Notes: generated from the sequence alone by a model not told the origin. Positions 1 to 7,301 are shown, counted from the first letter of the stretch. The stretch: 34,607 bases of DNA from an uncultured Bacilli bacterium (GCA_934177995.1 CAKPPW010000015.1:1-34607); one strand, 5' to 3'. Translations and numbers: made by a program.

Positions 1-387
1 AGTTTCTTCATCACTTTCTTGTTTGGAACCTTGTTCTTGTGTTTGTCCATCGCTTTGTTGTTCTGAACTTTGTTCTTGTGTTTGTCCATCGCTTTGTTGT
101 TCTGAACTTTGTTCTTCAGTTTGTTCATCACTTGGTTGTCCTGAACTTTGTTCTTGAGTTTCTTCATCACTTTCTTGTTTGGAACCTTGTTCTTGTGTTT
201 GTCCATCGCTTTGTTGTTCTGAACTTTGTTCTTCAGTTTGATTATCACTTGGTTGTTCTAAATTCTGCTCTTGAGTTTGCTCATTACTTTGTTGTTCCGA
301 GCTTTGTTCTTCAGTTTGTTCATCACTTGGTTGTCCTGAACTTTGTTCTTGAGTTTCTTCATTACTTGGTTGCTCGGAACTTTGTTC
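1..387 (-). repeat. 39-bp tandem coding repeats (about 10 units)
   Basis: Ten head-to-tail 39-bp units encode 13-residue Gln/Glu/Ser/Thr repeats. Variants alternate (QPSDEQTE, QQSDGQTQ, QESDEETQ types), and a multi-unit block appears duplicated, which suggests expansion by slippage or unequal recombination. The last unit is cut by the window edge. Confidence 0.9.
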
Positions 388-525
388 TTGAGGTTGTTTA
401 TTGCCTTGCTTATTGTCTTTTTTTCTAGTATTATCAATACTAAAATAATCACTCATTATTAAATCAGGATAATTATATTCTTCATCATAATTTAATAATT
501 CATCTAAATTAGGTATTTTTGTCAT
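1..525 (-). CDS. Gln/Glu/Ser-rich tandem-repeat protein, 3' end beyond window
   Basis: A reading frame opens with ATG at 525 and stays open for 175 codons to the window edge, so the C-terminus is missing. The first 46 residues (starting MTKIPNLDELLNYDEEY) are acidic and non-repetitive. The rest is ten copies of a 13-residue unit of type EQSSEQQSDGQTQ (39 bp each), strongly hydrophilic and probably disordered. The ATG overlaps the TGA stop of the upstream AAA+ ATPase as ATGA, so the two are very likely translationally coupled and work together. MoxR-type ATPases are often paired with a VWA-domain protein, and the repeat could be a linker to such a domain outside the window; that is inference. 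No signal peptide or membrane segment is visible in the part present. Confidence 0.8.
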   Translation of the reverse strand, partial: MTKIPNLDELLNYDEEYNYPDLIMSDYFSIDNTRKKDNKQGNKQPQEQSSEQPSNEETQEQSSGQPSDEQTEEQSSEQQSNEQTQEQNLEQPSDNQTEEQSSEQQSDGQTQEQGSKQESDEETQEQSSGQPSDEQTEEQSSEQQSDGQTQEQSSEQQSDGQTQEQGSKQESDEET

Positions 526-2810
526 TTCTTTAAAGTCCTTTTTAATACTTTATTAGGTGTAATAATCGCAGAAGGTTGTGATATTGAATCATAATAATTT
601 GTAAAATCATTTTCTACAGTAATATCTTGACTAATACCAGGTATACGATTTCTATTATTTTCATTTTCAACAATTCGACCAGTTTGTGACATCGTTAAAG
701 CTGAAAAATAATCTGGATTTCTTTCACTAGAAAATTGTGGAACAAAGTTCCCAAAAATACTTCTTGCAATTAAAGCAATTTCTTTTTGAAAAGGATTTAA
801 TTGTTTAAGTGATTCATTGTTCTCAAAATCTTCGTTAGAAGTATATAATAGATATCCATTTTTTAATTTATATCTTGGATATATATGTATTTTTTTATTT
901 TCATAATCTCGTTCTTCTTTTGGTTTAAAAACAAATGTGCCATCTTCAGTTGAAAATTTCGGAGTTCGATCCCAATAATCTCTACTAGGTTCTACACCTA
1001 TGAAAGACAAATCCATTGTTTCAAAATCATCAATAATTACTTCCCAACCATCTAATTGTAATTTTTCACAATCCTTTACATACCTTTCAAATTCAGAATA
1101 CTCATAAACTAAACTCCTATCTGAATATGAATTGAATTTTTTTGCATTAATAAAAGAAGAAGGTATAGCAAGTTCGGGATTAAATCTACAAATTTTTTCT
1201 ATTGCTTCATAAAGTGGTTCAGCTTTATATTTTTGTAAATATCTAAAGTAGCTAATATTAAGACTATCATCATGTGTTACTTTTAAATTAGAAGTTTGAT
1301 ATGTGTGTACACCATTTTGAACATTCATTTTATCTAAAATTAAATTTGGAATATTTGACAATATTTTTGCATTTAATCCTGTAAGTTTAAAATCACGAGC
1401 AGAAATTTCAGAAAAATACATATGGTTCCAATCAATGTTTTCCTTTGAATCATATATAATTGTTATTATAGTAGATAGTCCTCTCATTAATAATCTAGGA
1501 GAAACATATTCTTTGTTTGCAATCAATATTAAAGTGTTTTTATATTTCATTAATCCAACAAAATTATCGCCTTCAAAGTTTAAAAAACCAAATCTACTAT
1601 TGGGATTTCCTTTGAACTTAATTTTATCAAATAAAATTTCTAAAGCTTTGGGATCTTGATGAGTTAAAACTCCTAGTTCTACTATTTTTTCTTTATTTTC
1701 TTTATCTAGAAAAACTAATGACTCATCATCTTTCATATTATCAAGAATATTAGCGATATCTTTCATTGGATCATCAAATTCATCTTCTTCAAAAATATAT
1801 TCGCCATTATCTTTCTTCTCGATATATTGTTCTACTAAACTATCTGCATCTTTTGTACTCATATAGTCATCAGGATTAGTCATATCTAAATCAAGAGTTT
1901 CATTAGTATAGTTACTATCTTGATTTTGATATTTAAATTTTTTAGTTAATATATTTGTTATTATTTCTCTACTTTCACTATCTTTTCCTAATTTTCTTAT
2001 TAAACTATTAATTCTTCTTGTACTACTAATGCCGTTTTCATATAATTCATTATCACTAGAAATGGCAGTAATAAGTTCTTGAAGTGCAGGTAAACGTGAT
2101 AATAATTCTTCATTACTATTCATTTGTTCATTATAAATTGCCTCATAGACTTTAGAAATAAATTTTAAAAATTTCGGATCGTGTTCTGTATTTTCAAATC
2201 TTTTAACTAACGTTTTATATGCCAATACAGGTGGCATAGGTGGCAATTTAATTACTGAACATCTTCTTAATAACGCATCTAACAAATTTCTCTCATTATT
2301 TTTTGCTAGAATTACATATAAATTTTTTCTACTATCTTCAGTTAAAGTTAATATTTCATTATTTGAAGTTTCTATCTTTCCATTTTGTAAAAAATCCAAA
2401 AAGTATGAATCTAAAACTTCTCTAGCTTTATCTAACTCGTCTATGGTTAATACTACTTTTTTTCCAGCATTTGCTAAATTTATAGATTTAGTCAAAATAC
2501 CTTCTGCTATAGATTTATCAGCATCTCCTTTTACTATTGCAGGAACATTATATGTTGCTATTAATCTATCACTATTAGTTTCTTCAACACATTGTGTATA
2601 AATATATTCTGTATCTTGTCCTAAAAATTGACTAAATACTTCTGACAAAAAAGTTTTACCGCAACCAGGATCTCCCTCTAATAAGATTGCAGAAACCCCT
2701 TTATTAACTTTATTACTATAATATTTATAAAATAAATAAACATCTTCTAGAACATCAGCACTTTGGAAAGTATAACCGAGTTCTTCAAACAACCTTTTAA
2801 ATTCTCTCAT
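522..2810 (-). CDS. MoxR-like AAA+ ATPase with large uncharacterised C-terminal region
   Basis: A 762-residue protein. Its N-terminal ~250 residues form an AAA+ module of the MoxR/AAA_5 type: Walker A GDPGCGKT at 46-53, Walker B VVLTIDELDKA at 119-129, a sensor-1 region with NNER near 171-174, and an LLRR arginine finger pair at 182-183 followed by the proline-rich PPMPP typical of this group. The remaining ~500 residues match no family I can name and include an acidic stretch near 310-360. MoxR-type ATPases usually remodel or activate a partner, often encoded next door; here the next gene overlaps by ATGA. The start is supported by a GGGGG-type Shine-Dalgarno just upstream and by a good promoter. 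It differs from plain MoxR proteins (about 300-350 residues) in its long C-terminal extension. Confidence 0.8.
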   Translation of the reverse strand: MREFKRLFEELGYTFQSADVLEDVYLFYKYYSNKVNKGVSAILLEGDPGCGKTFLSEVFSQFLGQDTEYIYTQCVEETNSDRLIATYNVPAIVKGDADKSIAEGILTKSINLANAGKKVVLTIDELDKAREVLDSYFLDFLQNGKIETSNNEILTLTEDSRKNLYVILAKNNERNLLDALLRRCSVIKLPPMPPVLAYKTLVKRFENTEHDPKFLKFISKVYEAIYNEQMNSNEELLSRLPALQELITAISSDNELYENGISSTRRINSLIRKLGKDSESREIITNILTKKFKYQNQDSNYTNETLDLDMTNPDDYMSTKDADSLVEQYIEKKDNGEYIFEEDEFDDPMKDIANILDNMKDDESLVFLDKENKEKIVELGVLTHQDPKALEILFDKIKFKGNPNSRFGFLNFEGDNFVGLMKYKNTLILIANKEYVSPRLLMRGLSTIITIIYDSKENIDWNHMYFSEISARDFKLTGLNAKILSNIPNLILDKMNVQNGVHTYQTSNLKVTHDDSLNISYFRYLQKYKAEPLYEAIEKICRFNPELAIPSSFINAKKFNSYSDRSLVYEYSEFERYVKDCEKLQLDGWEVIIDDFETMDLSFIGVEPSRDYWDRTPKFSTEDGTFVFKPKEERDYENKKIHIYPRYKLKNGYLLYTSNEDFENNESLKQLNPFQKEIALIARSIFGNFVPQFSSERNPDYFSALTMSQTGRIVENENNRNRIPGISQDITVENDFTNYYDSISQPSAIITPNKVLKRTLKK

Positions 2811-2836
2811 AATTTCCCCCTTTAAAATTGTGTATT

Positions 2837-2865
2837 ACTATAACATAAAAGAACTAAAAAATCAA
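2837..2865 (-). promoter_or_regulatory. sigma-A promoter for the AAA+ gene
   Basis: On the minus strand, TTGATT (2865-2860) is followed after 17 nt by TATAGT (2842-2837), with an upstream TG giving an extended -10. It lies just before the AAA+ start codon, so the leader is about 20 nt. Confidence 0.65.
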
Positions 2866-2937
2866 TTTTTTGCTTTATTTTAGCTATATTTTTGATATAT
2901 ATTTAATATAAAATATATTCTGTAGTTATTTATTCAT

Positions 2938-2970
2938 AAAAAAACAGTATGAAACTCAACAATTCATACT
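2938..2970 (-). terminator. Rho-independent terminator after the XRE gene
   Basis: On the minus strand, 8-bp arms AGTATGAA and TTCATACT enclose a 9-nt loop (2954-2962) and are followed, after one G, by seven T (2944-2938). It separates the XRE transcript from the AAA+ promoter. Confidence 0.75.
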
Positions 2971-2985
2971 ATTTTGATTATGTCA

Positions 2986-3049
2986 AATGACAGCATGACA
3001 GAACATTTTGGGTGGGTACCTCATAATTTTTCCTGTCATTCCTGTCATT
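2986..3049. repeat. Long-range inverted repeat after the XRE stop codon
   Basis: Four copies of the octamer AATGACAG or its near-match form an inverted repeat. The arm at 2986-3001 pairs with the arm at 3033-3049 as 8 bp plus 7 bp with a small internal bulge, around a 31-nt loop containing GGTGGGTACC. It starts at the XRE stop codon and has no T tract of its own. It could be a protein-binding site, an mRNA-stabilising stem or part of a double terminator. Confidence 0.6.
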
Positions 3050-3569
3050 ATTTTTCTTTTGTAATAAATTCGTATTTTTTTTGTAATTCTTTTAAAAACT
3101 TTTCTATTGCTTCTGCTTTATTTAAAACATCTTCATTTATGCTTTCTTGTTCTTTTAAATATTTATGTATAACTGAAAAATATTCTTCTATATCCATTCC
3201 TAAATGTCTTTTTTGTTCTATAAAATGTTGCATATGTTCAAATTCAGTTTTATATTGTTCACGCATTTTATCGTATTTTTCATAAGATACAATAATATTT
3301 TCTTCTCCGTATTCTATAGTTACATCAGAATAACCAACTAATTTAGCAGTTTGTTCAAATGGTAAATCTAAATATTTTTCAAAACCTTTTAATGTTAATA
3401 TAGCAGGTTTAACTCTTATACCTCTTTCTATATTATTTATTTCGGTATGACTAATATCACATAATTCTGCTAATTTACGTGCTGAAAGTCCTTTTTTTAG
3501 TCTTGCTTCTTTAACTAACATAGCAATATCATTGTTTATTTCTAATTCATTATTTTTCTTCTTAAACAT
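3048..3569 (-). CDS. XRE-family helix-turn-helix transcriptional regulator
   Basis: A 173-residue protein. Residues about 12-70 form a Cro/C1-type HTH: IAMLVKEARLKKGLSARKLA, then CDISHTEINNIERG as the recognition helix region. The C-terminal ~100 residues are charged and helical (KEQESINEDVLNKAEAIEKF) and may oligomerise or sense a signal. I chose ATG 3569 and not 3575, because GGGAG at 3581-3577 lies 7 nt from the former and only 1 nt from the latter. It is divergent from the plus-strand replication/mobilization genes across a region full of dyads, the usual arrangement for a mobile-element repressor. That role is inference from layout. Confidence 0.85.
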   Translation of the reverse strand: MFKKKNNELEINNDIAMLVKEARLKKGLSARKLAELCDISHTEINNIERGIRVKPAILTLKGFEKYLDLPFEQTAKLVGYSDVTIEYGEENIIVSYEKYDKMREQYKTEFEHMQHFIEQKRHLGMDIEEYFSVIHKYLKEQESINEDVLNKAEAIEKFLKELQKKYEFITKEK

Positions 3570-3592
3570 ATCCATTCTCCCAACGACATATT

Positions 3593-3607
3593 AAGTATGA
3601 CATACTT
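3593..3607. promoter_or_regulatory. Operator-like perfect dyad AAGTATG-A-CATACTT
   Basis: Perfect 7-bp arms around a single central A, just upstream of the XRE gene. It is a good candidate autoregulatory operator for the neighbouring repressor; this is inferred from position and symmetry only. Confidence 0.55.
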
Positions 3608-3631
3608 TTTTTAAAAAATAAAGCATTTTTT

Positions 3632-3691
3632 GGAAACTAGTTGACAAAGTTATTTTTATATGATAGATTATATTTACGGAAACTAATTTCC
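3632..3691 (+). promoter_or_regulatory. Promoter for the rep/mob operon flanked by repeated operators
   Basis: TTGACA (3641-3646) and TAGATT (3664-3669) are 17 nt apart, with TGA directly before the -10 (extended -10). GGAAACTAGTT (3632-3642) overlaps the -35, and a second copy, GGAAACTAATTTCC (3678-3691, nearly self-complementary), sits near the start of transcription. Two copies of one motif bracketing the promoter suggest repression, probably by the divergent XRE protein. Confidence 0.6.
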
Positions 3692-3715
3692 AATAGTTAG
3701 AAGGTGATAAAATAT

Positions 3716-3976
3716 ATGCTTAGTAGAAAGCTAGACTTATCTAAACACAAGATATGGAGAGATAAAAATATCAAGCCAGAGGCAAAAGAGATATATGCAA
3801 TTCTTCACTCAAATGCACTTGATAAATATATAGCCCATATCAATATTGGAGATATCCAAAATAAGATTCATATAACAAATGTAGACTTCAAAAATAATCT
3901 TAAAATATTAGAACAATTTAAATATCTAATATATAAAGAATATGATAAAGGGTTATATGAATATCACATTTACTAA
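3716..3976 (+). CDS. Small winged-helix-like protein, first gene of the plus-strand operon
   Basis: An 86-residue basic protein beginning MLSRKLDLSKHKIWRDKNIK. The body (PEAKEIYAILHSNALDKY, IGDIQNKIHITNVDFKNN, LEQFKYLIYKEYDKGLYEYH) follows the helix-turn-helix plus beta-wing pattern seen at the N-terminus of many plasmid replication initiators and HTH_36-type proteins. I cannot name a family with confidence. ATG 3716 is preferred over GTG 3704, which lies inside the AGAAGGTG ribosome-binding site. As the first gene behind the repressed promoter it may help control or start element replication; that is inference. Confidence 0.65.
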   Translation: MLSRKLDLSKHKIWRDKNIKPEAKEIYAILHSNALDKYIAHINIGDIQNKIHITNVDFKNNLKILEQFKYLIYKEYDKGLYEYHIY

Positions 3977-4015
3977 AAAAGATGTTATATGTAAAAGTAA
4001 TAATCATTAGTAAAT

Positions 4016-4162
4016 AAGGTACAGTAAATGTTCGTAGATTTATTTAGTACCTAGCCATTAGGCTGAATCAATAACAATCTTGAGGAACAAGATTTAAAAT
4101 AATGTTCCCAGGATAATTCTGCTTTTTTTCTCGTGTACTTGTAGATAATACAAGTTTTTTTT
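4016..4162 (+). ncRNA. Structured leader with attenuator-like terminator
   Basis: The stretch between the small winged-helix gene and the RepA-like gene is dense in RNA structure. AGGTAC (4017-4022) pairs with GTACCT (4047-4052). AGCC and GGCT form a tetraloop hairpin (4053-4064). AATCTTG (4076-4082) pairs with CAAGATT (4088-4094), but GGAAC (4084-4088) can instead pair with GTTCC (4104-4108). The stretch ends in ACTTGT/ACAAGT (4137-4155) followed by eight T, about 9 nt before the Shine-Dalgarno of the next gene. Competing stems followed by a terminator suggest transcription attenuation, as in antisense-controlled rep leaders. I recognise no named RNA family. Confidence 0.5.
4137..4162 (+). 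terminator. Intrinsic terminator or attenuator before the RepA-like gene
   Basis: ACTTGT and ACAAGT pair around a 7-nt loop and run into a T8 tract. It lies directly upstream of AAGGAGG (4171-4177), so read-through would be needed to express the downstream gene unless a second promoter exists. Confidence 0.6.
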
Positions 4163-4184
4163 ATGTTGGAAAGGAGGTGTAAAT

Positions 4185-5131
4185 TTGAAATGCATAAGTG
4201 AAATGAGAAAGAATTCTACAAAAAAAGATTTCATAGTTGATAATCTTATGAAATCAAATGGATTATATTGTCTTGTTGCTATTGCGTTAGCAAGTCATTG
4301 TTGGCACTTCAACTTGCTAACGCAATAGCAACAGGAACAAATTTTCTAGGATTTAGAACAAGTCCTTCTCCTGTCTTATATATTAGCACAGAAATGAATT
4401 TTTCACAAATTTTAGATAGAATTGACAAAATGAATCTAGAATTTGATGATGATAATTTTAGATTAAAAGAACAGGAAATAAACGAAAGAAAATTAAATTT
4501 AATGGATTTACAATTAGAATTTCAAGAGTTTGCTAATGACCTTAAAGGTAGATTTGTAATTATAGATATGTTTAGTGGAATTGATATGAATAATGGTTAT
4601 GATTTAAATAACTATCAAGATATGGGACAATATGTTATTCCTAAATTTAGAGAGTTGTGTAAGAAATATAACTTTACTATTCTTTTAATTCATCATCTAA
4701 ATAAGAATAATAAATCATTAGGTTCAACTGCAATAGATGGCTCTGTTGATGGAATTATAACTTTAAAGGTAGAGCAAAATCTAAAAAACAAAATTCTATT
4801 CACTTACGAAAGTAGAGATTATGAAAGTATAGATTTTGTTCTTAAAAGAAATGAGAATTTAATTTTTGAAAAATCAGAAATGGAATTTGATAATTTGAAT
4901 CCTAATTTATTAATTTTTCTAAATTACGCTATTAAGCAAAAAGAATTTTCATTCACAATATCTGATATAACTAGTAAATTAAATTTACAAATTGTACCAT
5001 CAGTATTTGGAAAATTATTAAAAAGTAATTTAGATAAATTGGAAAAAGAAGGTCTTCATATTGAATTAAAAAGAACAGGCACTGATAGAATTTATTATGC
5101 TAAATATGAAGAACCTATTGATGAAAATTAA
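4185..5131 (+). pseudogene. RepA/RecA-like helicase-type ATPase, broken in the Walker A region
   Basis: TTG 4185, 7 nt after AAGGAGG, starts a frame that encodes an in-family N-terminus (FIVDNLMKSNGLYCLV). At 4281 it runs into 14 nt of foreign sequence and stops at TAG 4326-4328. The rest continues in another frame from about 4295: SLLALQLANAIATGTNFLGF, STEM, Walker B-like FVIIDMFSGI, LLIHHLNK and STAIDGSVDGIITL. These are typical of hexameric RepA/AAA_25 helicases of plasmids and integrative elements. The P-loop glycines that should precede KSLLALQ are absent in every frame. The 14 nt are the reverse complement of coding sequence just downstream, giving a 22-bp perfect hairpin. The gene is therefore disabled, or the assembly is wrong here. 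No ribosome-binding site precedes the downstream frame. Confidence 0.75.
4274..4333. repeat. 22-bp perfect inverted repeat with 16-nt loop inside the ATPase gene
   Basis: The arm at 4274-4295 is the exact reverse complement of 4312-4333. The right arm encodes the conserved QLANAIAT segment, so it is original; the left arm replaces the Walker A codons. This is the footprint of a template-switch event or an assembly artefact. Confidence 0.9.
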
Positions 5132-5142
5132 TTATTTTCATC
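5120..5142. repeat. Hairpin spanning the RepA-like stop codon
   Basis: Perfect 9-bp arms GATGAAAAT (5120-5128) and ATTTTCATC (5134-5142) around TAATT, which contains the stop codon. No T tract follows. It is the first of a run of hairpins before the relaxase gene. Confidence 0.65.
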
Positions 5143-5211
5143 AAAGTAAAAAATGAGTGTGGCACGTTTTGCTTGCTTGCAAGTGAAAGTGGCGATAACG
5201 AATATTTTTAC

Positions 5212-5400
5212 AATTATTAAATGTAGTTTATCTACTTTTAATAATTCATTAAATAATAAGTATCTATTAGATAGTTATTATTTAATCTTGTTTATAGCTT
5301 TTGCCTTTGATTTATCATTGGCATTAGCTTAAACAAGCATTGGGGTTTTTAGTGGTAACATCCCTAAACTCACGTGGGCTATGCCCTAGTGAGATAGGGC
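5212..5400 (+). other. Hairpin cluster before the relaxase: candidate oriT and/or single-strand origin
   Basis: This 314-nt gene-free stretch (5132-5445) is packed with hairpins laid end to end. Hairpin A: 10-bp arms 5212-5221/5237-5246, plus an inner 4-bp stem. Hairpin B: 12-bp arms 5248-5259/5275-5286, plus an inner 5-bp stem 5261-5265/5269-5273. Hairpin C: CTTGTTT/AAACAAG (5287-5293/5331-5337) with inner AGCT/AGCT and GCC/GGC. Hairpin D is GC-rich: CTCAC (5369-5373) with GTGAG (5389-5393) enclosing GGGC/GCCC, in competition with GCCCTA (5383-5388) and TAGGGC (5395-5400). Such clusters just 5' of MobV genes serve as oriT and often as lagging-strand origins. The exact nick site is not identified. 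Confidence 0.55.
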
Positions 5401-5445
5401 AATAAATTGTCCTCCATCAAAAAAATAATGCAAAGGAGGTAATAA

Positions 5446-6879
5446 ATGCACGATGGAAACCAAGTATTAAGATTTGAAAACAAATTTAAAGCAAGTGATT
5501 TAGGTGGACTTGGAATAGAATTAACTAAAAGAAAAGGAACAGGAAATTATGATAAAGAACGAACTAAATTTAATTTCTCATTTGTCCCTTTAGAAAAGTC
5601 AACTTTAAAAGAACAAGTCTATTCTAATATAAATAAAAATAAAATATATTATAACGATAGTAAAAATGTTAATTTACTAAATGGCGCTGTCGTTACAAGT
5701 GGAAAAGAATTTTTTCAAACATTAGGAATGAATTTTAAACCAAGTGGTCGTAAAATTGAATATGGAAAAAATAAAGACGAAGATATTTTAATTCCAGATA
5801 TTAAAGATAAAAAAGATATTCCAGAGAAAGTAAAAACTTTTTTCAAAGATAGTTATGATTTTTTAGAAGATTTAGTTGGTAAAGAAAATATAGTATATGC
5901 AGAAGTTCATTATGATGAAGATACACCACACATGCACTTCTACTTTATTCCTGTTGTTAATGAGGTTAAAAGAAAAGTATTTGAAACTGATTCAAAAGGT
6001 AATCTTGTTAAACATGAAATAACAGGAAAAGATGGTATTAAAAAATTATTACCAATTCAAAAGAAAGATATTGATGGTAAAAATATGTATACTACTGAAA
6101 AAGGAAAGTTTGTAAATTGCAATCAGTTTTGGAAAGAAAAAGGTGGTAAAGCATCATACGCAAAAATTCAAGATGATTATAATAAATATATAAATGATAA
6201 AGGATATAATTTATTTAGAGGGAATATTGGAGATAATGTTTATCATAAAACAAAAGCACAAAAAGAAATTGAAGATATGAATAATCAAATAGAAGAAATG
6301 AAACTTGAATTTGAAAGAAATAAAAAACTAAATCAAATAGAACTAGAAACAATTAATCAAATAAAAGATTTAGATGATAATGAAGTTCTTAATCCACAAA
6401 AAAACAAAATATCTTTATATAAAGGAAAAGATGTTGATAATTGGATTGATTATTCAAAACAAATTAAAAAGCAAAATATCTTAAATACTAAAGATATCAA
6501 AGAAAAAGATTACACTATTGAAACTATGACTAAAAAGATTGAAACATTAAGTTTAGAAAACACAAAACTAAAAGATGGTCGCGGTATTAAAGAACGAGAT
6601 GAATTAATAGAAAAACAAAAACAAATTATTAAAGAAAAAAATAGTATTATTGAAAGTTTAGAAAATCAGGTTGAAAAATTAACGAAACATCTAAAAGAAT
6701 TCAAAGAAAAAATGTATAGTCTTTGTGATAAGTTCTGCAGAGCTTTAGGTCATAAAATTGGAATTCACTATAATAAAAATGATGATATAGATTATGATGA
6801 AATGGAAATGTATGCCAATAAAATTAATCGTAACTATGCTTTTAAAGACAAATCAGATGATTTTGAAATTGGAAGATAG
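5446..6879 (+). CDS. mobV: MobV-family relaxase (Mob/Pre plasmid recombination enzyme)
   Basis: A 477-residue relaxase. The histidine/acidic motif HYDEDTPHMHF at 155-165 is the MobV signature (HxDExxPHxH) that coordinates the metal needed to nick oriT. The N-terminal part (NYDKERTKFNFSF near 34-46) corresponds to the upstream conserved motif of the Mob/Pre domain, which covers about residues 1-240. From about 270 to 430 the sequence is a long charged coiled coil, usual in this family and likely used for dimerisation. AAAGGAGG precedes the ATG at good spacing. The enzyme would cut the hairpin-rich oriT immediately upstream and pilot the strand through a helper conjugation system, since no mating-pore gene is in the window. 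Intact by sequence. Confidence 0.93.
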   Translation: MHDGNQVLRFENKFKASDLGGLGIELTKRKGTGNYDKERTKFNFSFVPLEKSTLKEQVYSNINKNKIYYNDSKNVNLLNGAVVTSGKEFFQTLGMNFKPSGRKIEYGKNKDEDILIPDIKDKKDIPEKVKTFFKDSYDFLEDLVGKENIVYAEVHYDEDTPHMHFYFIPVVNEVKRKVFETDSKGNLVKHEITGKDGIKKLLPIQKKDIDGKNMYTTEKGKFVNCNQFWKEKGGKASYAKIQDDYNKYINDKGYNLFRGNIGDNVYHKTKAQKEIEDMNNQIEEMKLEFERNKKLNQIELETINQIKDLDDNEVLNPQKNKISLYKGKDVDNWIDYSKQIKKQNILNTKDIKEKDYTIETMTKKIETLSLENTKLKDGRGIKERDELIEKQKQIIKEKNSIIESLENQVEKLTKHLKEFKEKMYSLCDKFCRALGHKIGIHYNKNDDIDYDEMEMYANKINRNYAFKDKSDDFEIGR

Positions 6880-7016
6880 ACACTCTTAAAGTTTAAGTAA
6901 ACTTGTGTAGCCGTATAATTTAAAATAATAAAAATTTAATTGATTAAAAATAAATATCGTATAGAAAAAGAATAATAAAGAAAAAATTAACATAGTAATG
7001 ATTGGAGGTTGATATT

Positions 7017-7076
7017 ATGATTAAAGCAATTAAAAATAGATTCAGATATGACTACAGAGTTTACTCCTCAAGTTAA
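7017..7076 (+). CDS. Very short ORF with strong RBS, overlapping the next ORF
   Basis: GGAGG at about 7004-7008 places ATG 7017 as the best-supported start in this stretch, yet it encodes only 19 residues (MIKAIKNRFRYDYRVYSSS) before TAA 7074-7076. The 60-residue ORF starting at 7048 lies in another frame inside it. It is either a leader peptide coupling translation to that ORF or the original N-terminus separated by a frameshift. Confidence 0.4.
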   Translation: MIKAIKNRFRYDYRVYSSS

Positions 7077-7230
7077 AAAATTAGAAGGAGGCATTTTTAT
7101 AGACACTATATACAATGTTATTGATGTTGTAGATGAGAAAATAACTGATACCGATTTAAAACAACTGATTAACGAAAAACTATTTAATATTATAAAATTG
7201 ATGGAACTTTCGTGTAATGAAGTTAATTAA
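7048..7230 (+). CDS. Small conserved-looking protein upstream of the recombinase
   Basis: A 60-residue acidic ORF: MTTEFTPQVKKLEGGIFIDT, then VDEKITDTDLKQLINEKLFN and a C-terminal helix. Small acidic proteins often precede large serine recombinases on integrative elements. A role such as a recombination directionality factor is possible but unsupported by any motif I recognise. Its ATG has no Shine-Dalgarno, while the overlapping 19-codon ORF has one, so translation may depend on coupling or a frame change. Confidence 0.5.
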   Translation: MTTEFTPQVKKLEGGIFIDTIYNVIDVVDEKITDTDLKQLINEKLFNIIKLMELSCNEVN

Positions 7231-7301
7231 ATGGTATAATGGTATTGGTTATAAGTTTAGCTTAAAACTTAATTATTACCGAAGTATTGGAGGTAATAGT
7301 T

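Noticed and set aside
1..387. Possible CRISPR array
   Set aside because: The units are contiguous with no spacers and lie in an open coding frame.
39..428. Open frame of 129 codons on the plus strand and a 64-codon minus-strand frame over the same repeats
   Set aside because: Both are out-of-frame readings of the 39-bp repeats. The frame from 525 has the ATGA overlap with the ATPase gene and a sensible hydrophilic product.
4274..4333. Programmed ribosomal frameshift stimulated by the hairpin
   Set aside because: Even with a frame change the product lacks the Walker A glycines, and no clear slippery heptamer is present. Damage or artefact explains it better.
4268..5131. Intact 287-residue ATPase starting at TTG 4268
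   Set aside because: It has no ribosome-binding site, its N-terminus is translated from the inverted-repeat copy, and the P-loop is missing; the true start is TTG 4185 in another frame.
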